Notes: generated by a model not told the origin, from the sequence alone. A DNA stretch of 64,000 nt from CAVUEG01 sp963740525 (GCA_963740525.1 CAVUEG010000006.1:1426001-1490000); one strand, 5' to 3'. Shown: positions 53,636 through 63,316, counted from the stretch's first letter. Numbers and translations: made by a program.

Positions 53636-55642
53636 GCGCGACCTCTACGGGCCCGGCCGCGAAGGCGGGGACGCTTCAGGAGACCGAGCGGATCCAGGCT
53701 GGCCCAGGGCCCGGTCGGGGCCCGTTCGGTGGCGGGATGGTCGGCCAGAAGGCGATGGAGTTCGGTCCCTCGGCCAAGAGGATGCTCCGGCGGATGCGAC
53801 CGGAGCGGACCCGTGCGCTGCTGGTCGTGGCGTTCGCCATCGCCAGCGTCACGCTCACCGCGGTCGGGCCCCGGATCCTCGGACGGGCCACCGACCTGAT
53901 CTTCGCCGGGCTCTTCGGGCAGACCATCCCGCCCGGCGTCACCCAGGCCCAGGCCGTGGCCGGACTCCGCGAGCGGGGCGACGGGCGGGTCGCGGACATG
54001 CTGGCGGCGATGGACCACGTCGTGCCCGGACAGGGCGTCGACTTCACCGCGGTGGCCGACGTCCTGCTGCTCGTCCTCGGCGTGTACGTCGTGGCGTCGC
54101 TGCTCGCGTGGGTGCAGGGCTACCTGCTCAACGACGTGGTCCAGCGGACCGTGTGGCGGATGCGCGCGGAGGTCGAGGACAAGGTCAACAAGCTGCCGTT
54201 GGGGTACTTCGACCGGCAGCCGCGTGGGGAGCTGCTCGTCTCGGGTCACCAACGACATCGACAACGTCTCGCAGACCCTGCAGCAGACCATGAGCCAGCT
54301 CATGACCTCGCTGCTCACGGTGGTCGCGGTGCTCTCGATGATGTTCTGGATCTCGCCGACCCTGGCCCTGGTGGCCCTGGTCTCGGTGCCGATCTCGATG
54401 GCTGTGGCCGGCGGCATCATGAAGCGCTCGCAGGGCCAGTTCGTCGCCCAGTGGCGGCGCACCGGGCGCGCTCAACGGCCACATCGAGGAGGCGTTCTCC
54501 GGTCACGCCCTGGTGAAGGTCTTCGGCCGTCAGCCGGAGGTGGAGCGCGAGTTCGAGGAGCAGAACGAGCAGCTGTTCGAGGCGTCCTTCGCGGCGCAGT
54601 TCGTCGCGGCCTGATCATGCCGCTGATGATGTTCCTGGGGAACCTCAACTACGTCGTGATCGCCGTTCTCGGCGGGCTCCGGGTGGCCAGCGGGACGCTC
54701 AGCCTCGGTGACGTGCAGGCGTTCATCCAGTACACCCGTCAGTTCACCCAGCCGCTGACCCAGGTCGCCTCGATGGTGAACCTGCTCCAGTCGGGCGTGG
54801 CGTCGGCCGAGCGGGTCTTCGAGCTCCTCGACGCGGACGAGCAGCTGCCCGACGGTCGCCGAGCAAGGGCTCCCCGACGAGCGTCATGGTGAGGTCCGCT
54901 TCGAGCACGTCTCGTTCTCGCTACGACCCGGAGCTCGCCGTTGATCGAGGACCTGTCCCTGGTGGCCGAGCCTGGTCAGACGGTCGCGATCGTCGGCCCC
55001 ACCGGTGCCGGCAAGACGACCCTGGTCAACCTCGTGATGCGCTTCTACGAGGTCGGCTCCGGGCGGATCACGCTCGACGGCGCAGGACATCGCGAGCCAT
55101 GCCGCGGGCAGAGCTCCGCGGCCAGATCGGGATGGTGCTCCAGGACACCTGGTTGTTCGGCGGGACGATCCGCGACAACATCGCCTACGGGCGACCCGAC
55201 AGCCACCGAGGAGGAGATCCTGGAGGCCGCGCAGGCCACGTACGTGGACCGGTTCGTGCACTCGCTGCCCGACGGCTACGACACCGTGATCGACGAGGAG
55301 GGCAGCGAACGTCTCCGCCGGCGAGAAGCAGCTGCTCACGATCGCGCGGGCGTTCCTGGCCGATCCCGCCATCCTGATCCTCGACGAGGCGACGAGCTCG
55401 GTCGACACCCGCACCGAGCTGCTGATCCAGCACGCGATGGCGGCGCTGCGCTCGGACCGCACAGCGTTCGTGATCGCGCACCGGCTCTCGACCATCCGCG
55501 ACGCCGACCTGATCCTCGTGATGGAGGACGGCCGCATCGTCGAGCAGGGCTACGCACGATGTCCTGCTGGCCGCGGACGGGGCCTACGCGTCGCTCTACC
55601 ACGCCCAGCTCTCGCGGGGCGCAGCTCGCGGTCACCACCTGA
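53632..55642 (+). pseudogene. Heterodimeric ABC exporter, half 2 (many frameshifts)
   Basis: Second half-transporter, ATG 53632 overlapping the first stop (ATGA). It holds N-terminal helices (VDFTAVADVLLLVLGVYVVA), LPLGYFDRQPRGELL, MFWISPTLALVALVSVP, Walker A GPTGAGKTT, QIGMVLQDTWLFGGTIRDNI, signature VSAGEKQ, ILDEATSSVD and IAHRLSTIRD, each in the frame dictated by a new indel. I place extra bases at about 54238, 54467, 54860, 54921, 54934, 55082, 55098, 55201, 55307, 55551 and 55621, and one missing base at about 54605. Net correction gives 666 residues, the normal size. Confidence 0.85.
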
Positions 55643-55680
55643 CCCGCGCTCGCCGCTGCGTGTCCGGTCCGGACAGGCAG

Positions 55681-55733
55681 CGACCCGCAGGCGTGTTCAT
55701 GCCGGACGGACTGTTCCGGACGCCTGCGGGTCG
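55681..55733. terminator. Strong hairpin downstream of the ABC genes
   Basis: Perfect 14-bp arms (55681-55694 and 55720-55733; CGACCCGCAGGCGT and its complement) enclose a 25-nt loop that contains the inner pair CCGGA/TCCGG. There is no T-tract, as usual for GC-rich actinobacterial terminators. It is 38 bp after the ABC stop. Just before it is the small palindrome TGTCCGG-T-CCGGACA (55661-55675). The rest of 55643-56015, a 373-bp gap, holds the MFS promoter and no gene that I can support. Confidence 0.7.
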
Positions 55734-55937
55734 GGTGACTGCTTGGAACTGGCCAGCGGCTCACGGCCGGTGACCGGGTGTGCTGCTAGCCGGCAGCCAC
55801 CTCACGAGTCCGATAAGAATGCACCTTCAGACCACCTCCTTTCCCGTGTCCGTCCACCGTACGGCCGGCCCCCGATGCGCTCAAGACGTTTTCGCTGCGC
55901 CATCCCGATCGTGCCCGAGTGCGCCGGGTCACATTAG

Positions 55938-55979
55938 TTGCAGGAGTCAACCACTCTGGATAAGGTTGCGCTTTGCAAC
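55938..55979 (+). promoter_or_regulatory. MFS promoter with MarR-type operator
   Basis: TTGCAG (55938-55943), 17 bp, TAAGGT (55961-55966). The palindrome GTTGC-GCTTT-GCAAC (55965-55979) covers the end of the -10 and the start point, and a looser copy, GTTG-7-CAAC (55937-55951), overlaps the -35. The two left arms are 28 bp apart. The likely binder is the MarR protein encoded after the MFS gene. Confidence 0.6.
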
Positions 55980-56015
55980 AATCTCTCGCTCCGACTTCAC
56001 CCGAAAGGCGCCTCC

Positions 56016-57590
56016 TTGCGCACCACGACCGTTCCGGCTGCCACGCCGACCCCAGAGACAGCAGTCTCCGAGCCCGAGCAGCCGATGACGCACCGGGAGG
56101 TGCTCGAAGCGCTCTCGGGGATGCTGCTGGCCATGTTCGTCGCGATGCTCTCCTCGACCGTCGTCTCGAACGCCCTGCCGCGGATCGTCGAGCGACCTGG
56201 GCGGCAGCGAGCCGGGCTACACCTGGGTGATGGTGGCGATGCTGCTGGCGATGACGGCGACCACGCCGATCTGGGGCAAGCTCTCCGACCTGTTCAGCAA
56301 GAAGCTGCTGGTGCAGCTCGTTGGGCATCTTCTCGCCGGCTCCCTGGTCGCGGGGTCTGTCGGTCCGTGGAGATGCTGATCGCTGGCGGGTGCTGCAGGG
56401 CGTCGGTGTCGGCGGGCTGCAGGCGCTGATCAAGATCGTCGTCGCGGCGATGGTCATCCCCCGTGAGCGCGGCCGCTACACCGGCTACCTCGGCGCGATG
56501 TCGCCGTCGCCCCGGTGGCCGGGCCGCTGATCGGCGGGCTCATCGTGGACACCCCCTGGCTGGGCTGGCGCTGGTGCTTCTGGGTCGGCGCGCCGGTGGC
56601 GGTCGTCTCGCTCGTCGTCGTGCAGCGCACGCTGAACCTGCCGGTCGTCGGCGCGAGGTGAAGATCGACTACCTGGGCGCGGCGCTGATCGCCGGCGGCG
56701 TAGCGACCTGCTGGTGTGGGTCTCCCTCGGCGGAGCCGTTCGCCTGGGGCTCGCCGACCTCGCTGTGCTCGGTGCGCTGGGCGTCGCTGCTGCTGGTCGC
56801 GGCGGTGCTCGTCGAGCGCCGGGCCGAGGAGCCGATCATCCCGCTGCACCTGTTCGGCGAGCGCACCATGGCCCTGGCCTCGACGGCCAGCGTGATGGTG
56901 GGCGTCGCGATGTTCGGCGCGCGGTCTTCCTCGGCCAGTACTTCCAGATCGCGCGCGGCATGTGCCCGACCACGGCCGGGCTGCTGACCCTGCCGATGGT
57001 CGCTCGGCTCTTCCTGTCCAGCGTCGCCGCGGGCGGTTGATCACCCGGACCGGCGGTGGAAGCGCTACCTCGTCGGCGGGATGGTGCTGGTCGTGGCCGG
57101 TCTCGGGCTGCTGGGGACCCTGAGGTGGACAGCCGCTGGGCTCGCCGGCGGCTTCATGGCCGTGCTGGGCATCGGCCTCGGCGCCGTGATGCAGAACCTG
57201 GTCCTCGCCGTGCAGAACACGGTTGCCCAGCGCGAGCTGGGGGTGGCCAGCTCCTTGGTCACCTTCGTGCGCACGATGGGCGGAGCGATCGGGCTCTCGG
57301 CTCTGGGGACCGCGCTCTCCCACCGCGTCGGCGACCACGTCCAGACGGGCATGGCTCGCCTCGGCCTCACCGCGCCGGCCGACGGAGGGTCGATCCCCGA
57401 CGTCCGCACGCTGCCGGATCCGGTGCGCGCGGTCATCGAGTCGGCGTACGCCGAGGGCGTCGGGCACATCTTCCTGCTGGCGGCGCCGTTCGCGCTGATC
57501 GCGCTCGTGGCGGTGCTGCTCATCCAGGAGGTACCCCTGCGTACGACGATCGCCCGGGCCGACGAGCTCGTCGAGGAGCCCGTCGCGTGA
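56016..57590 (+). pseudogene. MFS drug exporter, DHA2 type (many frameshifts)
   Basis: TTG 56016 has AAAGG 8 nt upstream. Segments in successive frames give a normal 14-helix DHA2 pump: REVLEALSGMLLAMFVAMLS, YTWVMVAMLLAMTATTPIW, GKLSDLFSKKLL, VLQGVGVGGLQALIKIVVAA, PRERGRYTGYLGA, PLIGGLIVDTPWLGWRWCF, EVKIDYLGAALIAGGVA, RAEEPIIPLHLFGERT, FQIARGM and AVMQNLVLAVQNTVAQREL, ending in RADELVEEPVA. Breaks fall at about 56193 and 56320 (one extra base each), then mostly single missing bases to about 57050. From 57081 to the stop the frame is intact. Likely a real pump with consensus errors. Confidence 0.8.
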
Positions 57591-58051
57591 CCGACGGGGA
57601 GGCTATGAGCCACTCGCGTGCGGACACCCTGCTGGCCCTGGAGACGGAGATCGGGGTCCTGGCCCGCCGGATGAAGCGCACCTGGGTGAGCCGCGCCAAG
57701 GAGATCCACCCGGACCTGCACCCCACCGGCTACGCGATGCTGGCACAGCTCGAGCACCTCGGGAGCCCGGCCCGCCAGGGTGAGCTCGGCTGCCTCCTCG
57801 ACCTCGACAAGTCGGCGACGAGCCGTCAGGTCCAGCTGCTGGTCGACCTCGCCCTCGTGGAGCGGACCGACGATCCCGAGGACGGGCGGGCCTCGCTGCT
57901 CGCGGTCACCGAGGACGGACAGCGCCGGGTCCGCCGGATGGTCCGGTCCAGGCGCCAGGTGTTCCTCGAGGCACTGGCTTCCTGGGACGCGGAGTCACTC
58001 GACGACCTGGCTCGGGGCCTGGCCCGCTACAACGCCACGCTGGGTGGCTGA
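57587..58051 (+). CDS. MarR-family regulator
   Basis: A 154-residue winged helix: LHPTGYAMLAQLEHLGSPAR, ELGCLLDLDKSATSRQVQLL and the wing DPEDGRASLLAVTEDGQRRV. GTG 57587 overlaps the MFS stop (GTGA) and has GAGGAG 8 nt upstream; ATG 57605 is an alternative but its GGGGAGG is only 2 nt away. It is translated with the pump and probably represses the 55938 promoter. Confidence 0.88.
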   Translation: MTDGEAMSHSRADTLLALETEIGVLARRMKRTWVSRAKEIHPDLHPTGYAMLAQLEHLGSPARQGELGCLLDLDKSATSRQVQLLVDLALVERTDDPEDGRASLLAVTEDGQRRVRRMVRSRRQVFLEALASWDAESLDDLARGLARYNATLGG

Positions 58052-58061
58052 CCGAGGCGGG

Positions 58062-59648
58062 TCAGGCAGGTCGGAACCAGGCCGCGCTGTTCGGCGCGAT
58101 CGTCGTCTCCGGCAGCGGTCCGCTGCACAGGACGAGCTCGCCGGCCTCCTCCGGCAGGGCCGCACTCTCCTCGCCACAGTTCAGGACGCACACGAGTGCG
58201 TCCCCGCGTGAGAACGCCAGGACGCCGGCGTCGCTCTCGAGCATCCGGATCTCGCCCCGGGCGGTGAGATCCCGGCGAGCGCCGAGAGCACGGCGGTAGA
58301 ACGTGAGGGTCGAGCGCGGGTCGTCCTGCTGTCGCTGAGCGGTGAGGCTCGCCCACTCCTCCGGCTGCGGCAGCCATGGCTGCTCGCCTCCCGGTCCGAA
58401 GCCGAAGGGCGGTTCCGTGCCGCTCCAGGGCAGCGGGACCCGGCAGCCGTCCCGGCCGATCTCGCCGGTGCGGAACCAGGAGGGGTCCTGCCGGAACTCC
58501 TCGGCGACATCGACCTGCTCGAGCCCGAGCTCCTCGCCCTGGTAGAGGTAGGCCGACCCCGGCAGTGCGAGCATCGTCAGCGTCGCGGCGCGAGCGCGGG
58601 CCAGGCCCGCAGGGCCGCCGCCGTACCTCGTCGGGTGCCGGACCACGTCGTGGTTGGACAGCACCCAGGTGGGGGTAGCGCCGACCGGCTCGATCGCGTC
58701 CAGGGTCCCCACGATCACGTCGCGGAACGAGTCCGCGCTCCAGTCGGCCATCAGCCAGTCGAAGTTGAAGACCTGGTGCAGCTCGTCGGGGCGCACGTAG
58801 CGAGCCATCGACTCGGGAGAGCTCACCCAGGCCTCCCCCACGGCCATCCGGTCGCCGGGGTAGGAGTCGAGGACCTTGCGCCAGCGCCGGTAGACGTCGT
58901 GGACCTCCGGCCTGTCCCACATGGGCTCGTCAGCGACCGGCTTCCCGACGTCGACGTGGTCGGGCAGTCCGTCGGCCTTGAACAACGAGTGCGCGACGTC
59001 GATCCGGAAGCCGTCGACCCCGCGATCCAGCCAGAACCTCAGGATCGACTCGAACTCGTCGCCGATCTCCGGGTTGCCCCAGTTCAGGTCGGGCTGGGTG
59101 GAGTCGAAGAGGTGGAGGTACCACTGGCCGTCGTCGACCCGGGTCCAGGCCGGGCCGCCGAAGACGGACTTCCAGTTGTTCGGAGGAGTCTTGCCATCCG
59201 TTCCGCCTCCGTCCCGGAACACGTAGCGATCTCGGGCGGCGCTCCCGGGGTCGGCGGAGAGTGCCTCCCGGAACCACGGGTGCTCGCTCGAGGTGTGGTT
59301 CGGAACGATGTCGACGACCACGCGCAGCCGCTGGCGGTGCGCCTCGGCCAGCATCGCGTCGAAGTCGTCCAGGGTCCCGAAGCGCGGGTCCACGTCGCGG
59401 TAGTCGGCCACGTCGTACCCGTGGTCGTGCTGCGGCGAGGTGTAGAAGGGCGTGATCCACACCGCGTCCACCCCGAGGTTGGCCAGATGCTCGAGCCGCG
59501 AGGTGATGCCGGGCATGTCGCCCACGCCGTCGCCGTCGGCGTCGGCGAAGCTGCGGATGTAGATCTGGTAGAAGACGGCGGTCTCCCACCACGGGGTTTC
59601 GGTGATTTGCACGTTCCAATCCCAGGGCCCCGGAGGGTCGCCTGTCAA
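58062..59648 (-). CDS. GH13 alpha-glucosidase/oligo-1,6-glucosidase type
   Basis: A 528-residue glycoside hydrolase family 13 enzyme: DIVPNHTS (region I), D217 in GFRIDVAH as nucleophile, E272 in VGEAW as acid/base and D334 in VLSNHD as transition-state residue. Hydrolyses alpha-glucosidic bonds in small oligosaccharides; no signal peptide, so it acts in the cytoplasm, perhaps on trehalose, maltose or sucrose derivatives. TTG 59648 overlaps the thioesterase stop (TTGA); GTG 59612 is an alternative. It ends 10 bp from the MarR gene stop. Confidence 0.92.
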   Translation of the reverse strand: MTGDPPGPWDWNVQITETPWWETAVFYQIYIRSFADADGDGVGDMPGITSRLEHLANLGVDAVWITPFYTSPQHDHGYDVADYRDVDPRFGTLDDFDAMLAEAHRQRLRVVVDIVPNHTSSEHPWFREALSADPGSAARDRYVFRDGGGTDGKTPPNNWKSVFGGPAWTRVDDGQWYLHLFDSTQPDLNWGNPEIGDEFESILRFWLDRGVDGFRIDVAHSLFKADGLPDHVDVGKPVADEPMWDRPEVHDVYRRWRKVLDSYPGDRMAVGEAWVSSPESMARYVRPDELHQVFNFDWLMADWSADSFRDVIVGTLDAIEPVGATPTWVLSNHDVVRHPTRYGGGPAGLARARAATLTMLALPGSAYLYQGEELGLEQVDVAEEFRQDPSWFRTGEIGRDGCRVPLPWSGTEPPFGFGPGGEQPWLPQPEEWASLTAQRQQDDPRSTLTFYRRALGARRDLTARGEIRMLESDAGVLAFSRGDALVCVLNCGEESAALPEEAGELVLCSGPLPETTIAPNSAAWFRPA

Positions 59649-60445
59649 CTCGGCGCCCGCTCGAGGGTGTTGAACACCTCAGGGTCGACGGCGATCCAGA
59701 CGTGTTCGGCCCGGGCCACGACCCGGCGGTCCTGGTCGTAGAGCGTGCTGGCGGTGAAGGTCTTGCGCCCCTCCGAGCCCCGCAGCTCACCCACCACGAC
59801 GTGGTCGTCGCCCACCACCGGGAGCGCCTCGAGCTCGGCGGTCATCTGGCCGAGCACCATCGGCCGGTTCTCCAGGTCCGCGGCCCAGCCGCCGGTGCAG
59901 TCGACCGCCGCCCAGGCGGTTCCCGGCCCGACCCGGGACACCGCGTCGTCAAGACTGGACGACTCGGCCAGGCTCGCGTCGGGACGCCAGGTGGCCGCCA
60001 CCAGGCCGGACGGGAGCCGCCCGGGGTGGATGCCCAGGCCGTCGCTGCGGCCCGTCCCGCAGGCGAAGCAGGTCGGGAACGGGTGTGAAACGAGCCCCGC
60101 GAAGTGGACCGTGGCCTCGCTTGCAGACGCCGGTTCCACCCAGTCGACCGGCTCGATCTCACGCTCGACCGCCGTCGCGCTGGCGATGACCGAGTCGTCG
60201 AGGCCGAGCACGACGACCTCGAACCCCGACGGGTTCTCCGGGGTGCCGGGGGGCAGGCGTCGGACCGTCATGGTCGTGTCCAGCGGCGGCGGGCGCCGCA
60301 ACGTCACGGCGACGGTGGGGCTCGGCACGGCGTCGGACACGCGCTGGGCCAGCATCCCTGCCGTGTAGCCCCCGTTGCCGGAGTACGCCGGCCCTCGGAA
60401 CCGCCGGGCGATGACGAGGCCGGGGTCGTGTTCGATGGCGCTCAT
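59645..60445 (-). CDS. Thioesterase-family (hotdog) protein
   Basis: A 266-residue double-hotdog protein: AYSGNGGYTAGMLAQRV and VAVTLRRPPPLDTTMTVRRL in the first half, HPFPTCFACGTGRSDGLGIH in the linker, and WAAVDCTGGWAADL, PMVLGQMTAELEALP in the second. The CFACG motif and the double hotdog fit the actinobacterial thioesterase family with unknown acyl substrate. The ATG overlaps the photolyase stop (ATGA). Confidence 0.8.
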   Translation of the reverse strand: MSAIEHDPGLVIARRFRGPAYSGNGGYTAGMLAQRVSDAVPSPTVAVTLRRPPPLDTTMTVRRLPPGTPENPSGFEVVVLGLDDSVIASATAVEREIEPVDWVEPASASEATVHFAGLVSHPFPTCFACGTGRSDGLGIHPGRLPSGLVAATWRPDASLAESSSLDDAVSRVGPGTAWAAVDCTGGWAADLENRPMVLGQMTAELEALPVVGDDHVVVGELRGSEGRKTFTASTLYDQDRRVVARAEHVWIAVDPEVFNTLERAPS

Positions 60446-61734
60446 TTCCGCATCCGTTCGAGTCGGGCGAGGGCTTCGTGACGCTCCTCGGCATGGTCGA
60501 CCACCGGCATCGGGTACTCCTCGGTTCCGAGCTCGGGAACCCAGCGGCGCACGTAGCTGCCGTCCGGGTCGAACTTCGCTGCCTGGGTGAGCGGGTTGAA
60601 CACCCGGAAGTACGGCGACGCGTCGGTGCCGCTTCCTGCGACCCATTGCCAGTTGAGCTGGTTGGAGGCCAGGTCGCCGTCGACGAGCAGTTCCATGAAG
60701 TGCCTGGCGCCGTGCCACCAGTGGTGGTGCAGGTCCTTGACCAGGAAGCTCGCCACGATCATCCGGACCCGGTTGTGCATGGTGCCGGTCGCACGCAGCT
60801 CCCGCATCCCCGCATCCACGATCGGGTAGCCGGTACGGCCTTCGCGCCAGGCCTCGAAGGCGGCTGCGGGCTCGTCGTACTCCATGTCGTCGAACTCGTG
60901 GCGATGGTTCTCTCGCGCCGACGACGGATGCCGGAACAGCACGTCGGCATAGAACTCACGCCAGGCGATCTCGGTGCGAAAGGTGGCGGCCGCCTTGCTC
61001 CTGCGGAGCGAGAGGTCCGCGAGCAGGGTGCGGGGATGGACCTCGCCCCACTTCAGGTGCGCCGACATCCGGCTGGTCCCGTCGACACCGGGGCGGTCGC
61101 GGTCCTCGTCGTAGGCGTCCAGCCGCTCCGCGAACTCCCGCCAGCGGTCGAGTGCCGCGCGCTCCCCGGCCGGCGGGAGACGCATCCCCGGGGGAGGGTC
61201 GGCGGTGGGCACGTCCTCGGACCGGGCTCCCACCCAGCGGGGTCGGTCGGGCGCCTCGACGGGCGGGTGCCAGCCGTGGTCCTGCCAGGCTCTCGAGAAC
61301 GGCGTGAAGACCTGGTACCCGCTGCCGCTGCCGGTCCGGACTCGTCCGGGCTCCACGGCGTAGGGCGAACCGGTGCGCCGCAGGGAGATGCCCTGGCTCT
61401 CCAGTGCGTCGGCCACCGCCCGGTCGCGGCGAGCGCCGTACGGACCGAAGTCGGCGCAGACGTGGACGGCGGAGACGCCCACCTCGTGTGCCAGAGCCGG
61501 CAGGACCGTGACCGGGTCGCCCCGACGCACCACCAGGTGGCCGTCGAGCGACTCGTCGAGGGCCCGCAAGGACGCCGCGAGGTAGGCCCGACGGGCCGCG
61601 CCGGACCGGCGCCACAGGTGGGGATCGACGACGAAGACCGGGACCACGCCGTCCCCGGGGTCGGCCAGCGACTCGAGCAGGGCCGGGTTGTCCCGCACCC
61701 GCAGGTCGCGACGGAACCAGAAGACCGAAGGCAT
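60442..61734 (-). CDS. phr: Deoxyribodipyrimidine photolyase
   Basis: A 430-residue photolyase/cryptochrome-type flavoprotein: FWFRRDLRVRDNPAL (start of the antenna domain), then the FAD-binding domain with LKWGEVHPRT, WREFYADVLFRHP, GRTGYPIVDAGMRELRATG, MHNRVRMIVASFLVKDLHHH and NWQWVAGSGTDASPYFRVFN. Uses blue light to split cyclobutane pyrimidine dimers. It is the first gene of photolyase-thioesterase-GH13, joined by 4-bp overlaps, and is divergent from ideR with a 36-bp gap. Confidence 0.95.
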   Translation of the reverse strand: MPSVFWFRRDLRVRDNPALLESLADPGDGVVPVFVVDPHLWRRSGAARRAYLAASLRALDESLDGHLVVRRGDPVTVLPALAHEVGVSAVHVCADFGPYGARRDRAVADALESQGISLRRTGSPYAVEPGRVRTGSGSGYQVFTPFSRAWQDHGWHPPVEAPDRPRWVGARSEDVPTADPPPGMRLPPAGERAALDRWREFAERLDAYDEDRDRPGVDGTSRMSAHLKWGEVHPRTLLADLSLRRSKAAATFRTEIAWREFYADVLFRHPSSARENHRHEFDDMEYDEPAAAFEAWREGRTGYPIVDAGMRELRATGTMHNRVRMIVASFLVKDLHHHWWHGARHFMELLVDGDLASNQLNWQWVAGSGTDASPYFRVFNPLTQAAKFDPDGSYVRRWVPELGTEEYPMPVVDHAEERHEALARLERMRK

Positions 61735-61770
61735 GACGGAGCCCACTGTGCCATGGGACAGAATGGGGGA

Positions 61771-62466
61771 GTGAGCGACCTGATCGACACGACCGAGATG
61801 TACCTCCGCACGATCTACGAGCTCGTGGAGGAGGACATCGTGCCCTTGCGCGCCCGGATCGCGGAGCGCCTGCACCAGAGCGGACCGACGGTGAGCCAGA
61901 CGGTCGCCCGGATGGAACGCGACGGCCTCCTCACAGTCGAGGGAGACCGGCACCTCCAGCTGACGGACGAGGGCATGACGCTGGCCACGCGGGTGATGCG
62001 CAAGCACCGGCTGGCCGAGCGTCTTCTGGTCGACGTGATCGGGCTGGACTGGGAGCAGGTGCACGCCGAGGCCTGCCGCTGGGAGCACGTGATGTCGGAG
62101 ACCGTCGAGCGCAGGCTGATCGAGCTGCTCGACCACCCGACCGAGTCGCCGTACGGCAACCCGATCCCGGGGTTGGACGAGCTCGGGGAGGTGCACAACG
62201 GCGAGGAGTTCATGGACGGTGTGGAGTCGCTGAGCGACGTCACCCCGCAGGACGGCGAGGACTCGGTGCGGGTCCTGGTGCGCCGGATCAGCGAGGAGAT
62301 GCAGAAGGACGAGCACCTGATGGGGGCCCTGCGGCGGGTGGGCGCCACCCCCGACAAGGTGGTCAGCGTCGCCAGCGCGCCCGACGGCGTCCTCGTCGGC
62401 TCGGGTGGAGAGACCGCCGAGATCGTGACCGAGGCGGCCGAGCACATCTTCGTCAGCCGGCTGTAG
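61771..62466 (+). CDS. ideR: DtxR/IdeR-family iron-dependent repressor
   Basis: A 231-residue regulator very close to IdeR: DTTEMYLRTIYELVEED, RIAERLHQSGPTVSQTVARM, RDGLLTVEGDRHLQLTDEG, LAERLLVDVIGLDWEQVH, CRWEHVMSETVERRLIELL (metal ligands C and H) and PYGNPIPGLDELG. The C-terminus has the SH3-like third domain. With Fe(II) it represses siderophore uptake genes. GTG 61771 follows CAGAAT by 6 nt. I find no IdeR box in the window except a weak partial match in the marR region, which I reject. Confidence 0.94.
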   Translation: MSDLIDTTEMYLRTIYELVEEDIVPLRARIAERLHQSGPTVSQTVARMERDGLLTVEGDRHLQLTDEGMTLATRVMRKHRLAERLLVDVIGLDWEQVHAEACRWEHVMSETVERRLIELLDHPTESPYGNPIPGLDELGEVHNGEEFMDGVESLSDVTPQDGEDSVRVLVRRISEEMQKDEHLMGALRRVGATPDKVVSVASAPDGVLVGSGGETAEIVTEAAEHIFVSRL

Positions 62467-63316
62467 CCGCTTCCGGCAGTGCGGGCTCCGGCAGCTCGAC
62501 CGGGCCCGACCGGCCGAGCCAGCCCGCGAGGAACTCCGAGGTCCCGGTCTCGAGCTTGACCGTGGCCAGGTCGTCGGCCCGGGTGGCGCCGCGGTTGACG
62601 ATCACGACCAGGTGTCCGGCCCGCGCGGCCCGGCGCACGAAGCGGAAGCCGCTCATCACGGTCAGCGACGATCCCAGCACCAGCACCGCATCTGCGGAGT
62701 CCACGGCGTCGGAGCAGCGCTGCACCCGATCACGGGGCACGTTCTCCCCGAAGAACACCACGTCCGGCTTGAGGACGCCGCCGCAGTCGGTGCAGTCCGG
62801 GACCACGAAGTCCGCGGTCGCCTCGAGCTCGACGTCACCGTCGGGTCGGACCAGCGCCTTGGGGTGTCGTTCGCGCCAGTCCGGGTTGAGCTCCTCCAGG
62901 CGCTGCTGGAGGGTGCGGCGTGACGTCGTACTCCGGCACCCGAGGCAGACGACCTCCGAGATGCGCCCGTGCAGAGCCACCAGGTCGGGCGTGCCAGCGC
63001 GCTCGTGCAGGCCGTCGACGTTCTGGGTGATCAGCAGGCCCGTGCGACCGGTCGCCTGGAGCCGGGCGAGCGCCACGTGACCCGTGTTGGGCTCTGCCTG
63101 ACGCATCACGCCCCAGCCGAGGTGGCTGCGCGCCCAGTAGCGCTGTCTCGCCTCCGGGCCGGAGACGAAGTCCTGGTAGGTCATCGGCATCCGGACCGGG
63201 GCACCGGGCCCGCGGTAGTCGGGGATACCCGAGTCGGTGGACATGCCGGCACCGGTGAGGACGACCGGTCGTCGGTCACCCAGCAGGTCGGTCGCCTCCC
63301 TCATCGGGCCGCCCAT
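62453..63316 (-). CDS. Sir2-family NAD-dependent deacylase
   Basis: A 287-residue sirtuin: GAGMSTDSGIPDYRG (NAD loop), TQNVDGLHERAG (catalytic His in ALHGRI), zinc cysteines CLGC and CTDC, GVLKPDVVFFGENVP and LGSSLTVMSGF. Removes acyl groups from lysines using NAD, giving O-acyl-ADP-ribose. The ATG at 63316 overlaps the DUF2277 stop (ATGA); ATG 63304 is an alternative. Its last 14 bp overlap the ideR end on the other strand. Confidence 0.94.
   Translation of the reverse strand: MGGPMREATDLLGDRRPVVLTGAGMSTDSGIPDYRGPGAPVRMPMTYQDFVSGPEARQRYWARSHLGWGVMRQAEPNTGHVALARLQATGRTGLLITQNVDGLHERAGTPDLVALHGRISEVVCLGCRSTTSRRTLQQRLEELNPDWRERHPKALVRPDGDVELEATADFVVPDCTDCGGVLKPDVVFFGENVPRDRVQRCSDAVDSADAVLVLGSSLTVMSGFRFVRRAARAGHLVVIVNRGATRADDLATVKLETGTSEFLAGWLGRSGPVELPEPALPEAATAG

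Noticed and set aside
53160..57055. Programmed frameshifting in the efflux genes
   Set aside because: More than twenty shifts without slippery sequences or structures, in both directions, cannot be programmed recoding.
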